Shown in pieces: positions 7,057 to 9,464 of a DNA stretch of 9,464 bases. The notes beneath the pieces were generated by a model. It did not search any database, had not been told where the DNA came from, and worked only from the letters and a program-made list of their open reading frames with translations. The DNA is from Streptosporangiaceae bacterium (GTDB lineage Bacteria; Actinomycetota; Actinomycetes; Streptosporangiales; Streptosporangiaceae), in NCBI GenBank assembly GCA_030043395.1, contig JASHXW010000409.1, positions 1 to 9,464 of the forward strand, written 5' to 3'. Numbering within the stretch: position 1 is the first letter of the stretch; each line of letters starts with the position of its first letter. Made by a program: the position numbers and the translations under genes.

Positions 7057-7923
7057 TCAGCCCACGGCGATGGCGATGATGCCCGCGACGATCGCGGCCG
7101 CCGCGGCGAGCCGCCTGGCGAGGTTGCCTTCGCCGAGCAGCCGGCGGCCGAGGAGAACGCCGAACAGGACGCTGATCTCCCTGGCCGGGGCGACGGCGGC
7201 GACCGCCGTGAAGCTGAGCGCGAAGAGGACCAGGATGTAGGCCAGCGGCGCCAGCACCGCAGCGCCGAGTACCTGCGGGCGGTACGTCCGCCAGACCTCA
7301 GCGAGCCGTCCGGTGTCGCGAAGCACGAATGGCGCGAACACGACTGTCATGACGGGGAACGCCGCATACCCCTGCAGGATCGGCAGCGTATGCAAGTCAG
7401 AGACCGCGTACTTGTCCCAGAGCGTGTAGCTGGCGATGAACACGCCGGTGATCAGGGCGAAGACGACCACGCGCAGCCTGGCTGGTCGCGGACTGGCGGA
7501 ACGCGCAGGGATGCCGATGACGATCACCCCGGCGACGATCGCCACGATCCCGGCCACCGACAGCAAGGACAGCCGCTCGCCGAGGATCGTGATGCCCGCG
7601 ATGGCGGCGAGCAGCGCGCCGGTTCCCCGCCCGATCGGATAGGCGACCGACAGGTCGCCTGACCGGTAGCCGAGTTGCAGGAACACGAAGTAGCCGGACT
7701 GCAGGACTCCCGTTCCGACCAGGAACACCCAGTTGGCCGCGGCCAGGTGCGGGCTGGTGATCAGGACGGCGGCGACGACGACCGGCACGTAGATGACCGT
7801 CGCGCAGGCGGCGAGTGGCCAGATGAAGAACTCCGCCGCGGTAGCGGCCTGCTTGCTGAACAGGTTCCAGCTCGCGTGCGCGACGGCCGCCACGAGGATC
7901 AAGGCAATGGCCGTCGGGCTCAC
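7057..7923 (-). CDS. EamA/DMT-superfamily membrane transporter
   Basis: This is a 288-residue, very hydrophobic inner-membrane protein with about ten helices in two five-helix halves, the EamA (drug/metabolite transporter) layout. Helices lie at roughly 4-21, 31-56, 64-84, 90-112, 116-139, 149-167, 180-200, 219-240, 244-265 and 269-288. A short basic loop (PARSASPRPARL, about 139-150) separates the halves. Typical features are AHASWNLFSKQA in helix 1, AYPIGRGTGALLAAIAGITILGERLS spanning helices 4-5, and the equivalent PAREISVLFGVLLGRRLLGE in the second half. The GTG start at 7923 follows GAGGTGG (7933-7939, minus strand) with a nine-base spacer. The substrate cannot be read from sequence; the family exports amino acids, nucleosides and other metabolites. 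It is the only minus-strand gene here, convergent with the SPFH pair and divergent from the phosphatase gene. Confidence 0.88.
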   Translation of the reverse strand: MSPTAIALILVAAVAHASWNLFSKQAATAAEFFIWPLAACATVIYVPVVVAAVLITSPHLAAANWVFLVGTGVLQSGYFVFLQLGYRSGDLSVAYPIGRGTGALLAAIAGITILGERLSLLSVAGIVAIVAGVIVIGIPARSASPRPARLRVVVFALITGVFIASYTLWDKYAVSDLHTLPILQGYAAFPVMTVVFAPFVLRDTGRLAEVWRTYRPQVLGAAVLAPLAYILVLFALSFTAVAAVAPAREISVLFGVLLGRRLLGEGNLARRLAAAAAIVAGIIAIAVG

Positions 7924-7960
7924 TCTGGGTGTCCACCTCGTCGGGATCAGGTTTTGGGCA

Positions 7961-7966
7961 ACTTTA
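7961..7966 (-). promoter_or_regulatory. Candidate -10 element for the transporter gene
   Basis: Read on the minus strand, the sequence is GGATAAAGTT, with TAAAGT fitting the actinobacterial TANNNT -10 pattern. It lies 37 bases upstream of the GTG, which would place the transcript start near 7954 and leave a leader of about 30 bases containing the Shine-Dalgarno. No matching -35 is visible, so this is only a candidate. Confidence 0.25.
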
Positions 7967-7994
7967 TCCGGTTCGATCGCCGTCGAGGCACCGA

Positions 7995-8019
7995 GGCCGC
8001 CGGGTAGGCTGATGCGGCC
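7995..8019. repeat. Short inverted repeat over the phosphatase start region
   Basis: Six-base arms GGCCGC (7995-8000) and GCGGCC (8014-8019) flank 13 bases that include the candidate -10 TAGGCT. The second arm abuts the ATG at 8020. It could be an operator half-site pair or chance in GC-rich DNA; the arms are short. Confidence 0.25.
8005..8010 (+). promoter_or_regulatory. Candidate -10 for a leaderless phosphatase transcript
   Basis: TAGGCT fits the TANNNT actinobacterial -10 pattern. It ends nine bases before the ATG at 8020, so the start of transcription would fall at or within about three bases of the start codon. No good Shine-Dalgarno precedes this ATG, unlike most genes in the window, which fits leaderless translation. 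There is no recognisable -35. Confidence 0.35.
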
Positions 8020-8691
8020 ATGAATGCCGAGTCAGATTCAGCGAGCGCGCAGGACGCCGGCGAGCCGCGAACAGTCGTCCATCTGGTGCGGCACGGCGAA
8101 GTCGCCAATCCACGCGGGGTTCTGTACGGCCGCCTGCCTGGCTTCGTCCTGTCGGAGGATGGTCAGATGATGGCCAAGGCTGCCGCGGACTTCCTGGCTG
8201 GCCGCGACGTCACCGTGCTGAGATCGTCTCCGCTCGAGCGAGCCATTCAGACCGCCGAGCCAATCTCCGCCCAGCTTGGACTACCCATCCAGGTGGACGA
8301 GCGCCTCATCGAGCCCTGGAATCACTTCGAAGGCCTGACGGTGGGCGTTGGCGATGGGGCGCTGCGTTCTCCCAAGCACTGGATGTACCTGAGAAACCCG
8401 TTCAGGCCGTCGTGGGGCGAGCCATATGCGGAGGTCGCCGCGCGGGTTCTGGCCGCGGCGTCCGACGCCATGCAGGCGGCTCGCGGCCACGAGGCTGTCT
8501 GCGTCAGCCACCAGCTCCCGATCTGGGTCGCACGCCGCAGCGTCGAGGGCAGAAGGCTCTGGCATGACCCGCGGCGCAGGCAGTGCGCGCTCGGCAGCGT
8601 CACGAGCTTGGCATACTGCGGAGACCGGCTGACCGCGGTGACCTACTACGAGCCTTCGGGTTCAGCTAGCTCGGGGAAGGCCGGGGCGTAG
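8020..8691 (+). CDS. Histidine phosphatase family protein (phosphoglycerate-mutase-like)
   Basis: This 223-residue cytosolic protein of the two-histidine phosphatase superfamily uses a phosphohistidine intermediate. The catalytic RHG triad is R24-H25-G26 (HLVRHGEV). The second phosphate-contacting arginine is in the RSSPLERAIQTAEPI stretch (68-82; R68, R74). The acidic proton donor is probably E98 or E104 (ERLIEPWNHFEG), and the second histidine is H164 (VCVSHQLPIW). The stretch NPFRPSWGEPYAEVAARVL (126-144) resembles M. tuberculosis Rv0525, which also sits between hemL and the cytochrome c thioredoxin gene. The lid region does not look like a glycolytic dPGM, so a small-molecule phosphatase is more likely, and its substrate is unknown. 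Residues 1-16 are a disordered-looking acidic leader. The ATG at 8020 is the only reasonable in-frame start. Confidence 0.9.
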   Translation: MNAESDSASAQDAGEPRTVVHLVRHGEVANPRGVLYGRLPGFVLSEDGQMMAKAAADFLAGRDVTVLRSSPLERAIQTAEPISAQLGLPIQVDERLIEPWNHFEGLTVGVGDGALRSPKHWMYLRNPFRPSWGEPYAEVAARVLAAASDAMQAARGHEAVCVSHQLPIWVARRSVEGRRLWHDPRRRQCALGSVTSLAYCGDRLTAVTYYEPSGSASSGKAGA

Positions 8692-8696
8692 CCTAG

Positions 8697-8718
8697 AGAA
8701 GCTTTCTTTGGCTTCTTT
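8697..8718 (+). terminator. Weak hairpin with T-rich tail after the phosphatase gene
   Basis: AGAAGC (8697-8702) pairs with GCTTCT (8711-8716) across an eight-base pyrimidine-rich loop, followed by TTG. The stretch 8697-8718 is unusually T-rich for this genome and starts six bases after the stop. The stem has only six pairs, so it may at most attenuate read-through into the thioredoxin gene. Confidence 0.3.
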
Positions 8719-8792
8719 GCCACCCGGGGCCGGCGCGACCAGTCGGATCCTGCACAATGGGTTGCGTACTACCGTCTGTAGGAGATCGCGTT

Positions 8793-9401
8793 GTGGCCCG
8801 CTTCGTAAGTCATCCGCGCCGCGCTGTGTTCCTGGCCGCCTCGATGCTGGCGCTGTCGGGTGCGGTTGCCGGGTGCGCGAGCGGCGCGATCGGGCAGGAC
8901 ACGCCGATCAGCAGCGGCCAGAGCTTCGTCGGGGCGAGCTACAACAGCACGTACTTCAGCCCGGGCTCCCGCCCGCTCGCGCCGAGGGTCAGCGGGCAGA
9001 CGCTGGGCGGCAAGCGGCTGACCCTTGCCTCGTACCGAGGCGACGTCATAGTGATGAACTTCTGGGGGTCCTGGTGCGGGCCCTGCCGGAAGGAAGCACC
9101 AGCCCTCTCGGCGCTGGCGACCTACTTCAGACACGATCGCGTCCGGTTCGTGGGCGATGACGTGCACGATTACGTGACGGCCGCCCAGGCGTTCGAGCGC
9201 ACTTTTAACGTCAGCTACCCGAGCTTCAACGACTCCAGCGGGCAGATCGTCCTGGCGTTCCACAGTTCGGTTCCGCCATCCGCCATCCCCACCACCTTGG
9301 TGATCGACCGCACCGGGCACATCGCGGCGCGGGTGGTCGGCGGCATCTCGTACTCGGGCCTGAAGGCACTGATCTCCAAGATCCTTGCGGAGAAGACATG
9401 A
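8793..9401 (+). CDS. Lipoprotein thioredoxin of the TlpA/ResA type (cytochrome c maturation)
   Basis: This 202-residue exported thiol-disulfide oxidoreductase probably keeps apocytochrome c cysteines reduced for heme attachment. An Arg-containing n-region (ARFVSHPRR) and a hydrophobic stretch (11-26) lead to the lipobox VAGC with C28, so it is likely a membrane-anchored lipoprotein. The thioredoxin fold begins around residue 60 (RPLAPRVSGQTLGGKRLTLASYRGD). The redox motif is WCGPC with C95 and C98, followed by RKEAPAL, and the cis-proline loop is AIPTTLVIDRTG. I chose the GTG at 8793 because AGGAG (8780-8784) lies eight bases upstream and the signal peptide then has a normal length. An in-frame ATG at 8757 would add 12 uncharacteristic residues. 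The stop overlaps the next start (ATGA), typical of the thioredoxin-ccdA pair (Rv0526-Rv0527 in M. tuberculosis). Confidence 0.92.
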   Translation: MARFVSHPRRAVFLAASMLALSGAVAGCASGAIGQDTPISSGQSFVGASYNSTYFSPGSRPLAPRVSGQTLGGKRLTLASYRGDVIVMNFWGSWCGPCRKEAPALSALATYFRHDRVRFVGDDVHDYVTAAQAFERTFNVSYPSFNDSSGQIVLAFHSSVPPSAIPTTLVIDRTGHIAARVVGGISYSGLKALISKILAEKT

Positions 9402-9464
9402 CCCAGGACCTCGCGGGCCGGTCCGCTGGAGCCGTCGACGGCACGGGCGCCGTCGACGGCACGG
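9398..9464 (+). CDS. Start of next gene, probably ccdA-like cytochrome c biogenesis membrane protein (3' end outside window)
   Basis: Only 22 codons are visible: MTQDLAGRSAGAVDGTGAVD and on. The ATG overlaps the thioredoxin stop by 4 bp, so translation is coupled. The visible part is a low-complexity Gly/Ala/Asp leader with no membrane segment yet, so the sequence itself does not identify the product. The call rests on synteny: in M. tuberculosis and related actinobacteria the gene after this thioredoxin is ccdA, which passes electrons across the membrane to such thioredoxins. Confidence 0.5.
   Translation, partial: MTQDLAGRSAGAVDGTGAVDGT
9431..9464 (+). repeat. 18-bp in-frame tandem duplication at the start of the last gene
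   Basis: GCCGTCGACGGCACGG occurs at 9431-9446 and again at 9449-9464, a period of 18 bases, and the window ends inside or at the end of the second copy. Both copies are read in frame and give GAVDGT twice (residues 11-16 and 17-22). More copies may follow beyond the window edge. Confidence 0.8.

Noticed and set aside
7012..7662. Plus-strand frame (216 codons) opposite the transporter
   Set aside because: It starts inside the terminator hairpin and its product is a compositionally biased D/R/G/Q-rich string, the mirror of a membrane protein.
8757..8792. Earlier ATG start for the thioredoxin lipoprotein
   Set aside because: It lacks a Shine-Dalgarno, and the GTG at 8793 has AGGAG at the right distance and gives a standard lipoprotein signal peptide.
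8692..8792. Riboswitch or small RNA between the phosphatase and thioredoxin genes
   Set aside because: Only a weak six-pair hairpin and a ribosome binding site are visible in about 100 bases; no recognisable RNA family motif.

Overview
The window is GC-rich chromosomal DNA from an actinomycete-type bacterium (Actinomycetota). Evidence: dense GC-biased codons, GTG starts, 4-bp GTGA/ATGA gene overlaps, the characteristic fused HemD, and a gene order that matches from memory the hemA-hemC-hemD-hemB ... hemL-phosphatase-thioredoxin-ccdA layout of Mycobacterium and Streptomyces. The genus cannot be read from the sequence.

Layout. 1-5522 (+): a compact tetrapyrrole operon, with the 3' end of hemA (glutamyl-tRNA reductase), hemC, a fused methyltransferase-like/HemD gene, hemB and hemL. 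Together these five enzymes turn glutamyl-tRNA into uroporphyrinogen III by the C5 route. 5626-6992 (+): two coupled genes outside the pathway, an SPFH/YdjI-like protein and a 171-residue protein I do not recognise. They have their own candidate promoter. 7003-7038: a strong hairpin between convergent genes. 7057-7923 (-): a ten-helix EamA/DMT-type membrane transporter, the only minus-strand gene. 8020-8691 (+): a histidine-phosphatase (phosphoglycerate-mutase-like) protein. 8793-9401 (+): a secreted lipoprotein thioredoxin of the TlpA/ResA type. 9398-end (+): the first 22 codons of the next gene, probably ccdA by synteny.

How it fits together. The left block makes the porphyrin precursor of heme. 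The right end (thioredoxin plus probable CcdA) begins a cytochrome c maturation block that delivers reductant outside the membrane so that heme can be attached to apocytochrome c. The SPFH pair and the EamA gene lie between these two blocks, which are contiguous in Mycobacterium tuberculosis (hemL next to Rv0525-Rv0527), so they look like a lineage-specific insertion. That insertion is the least explained part of the window. No RNA genes, CRISPR arrays, insertion sequences, phage genes or origins were seen.
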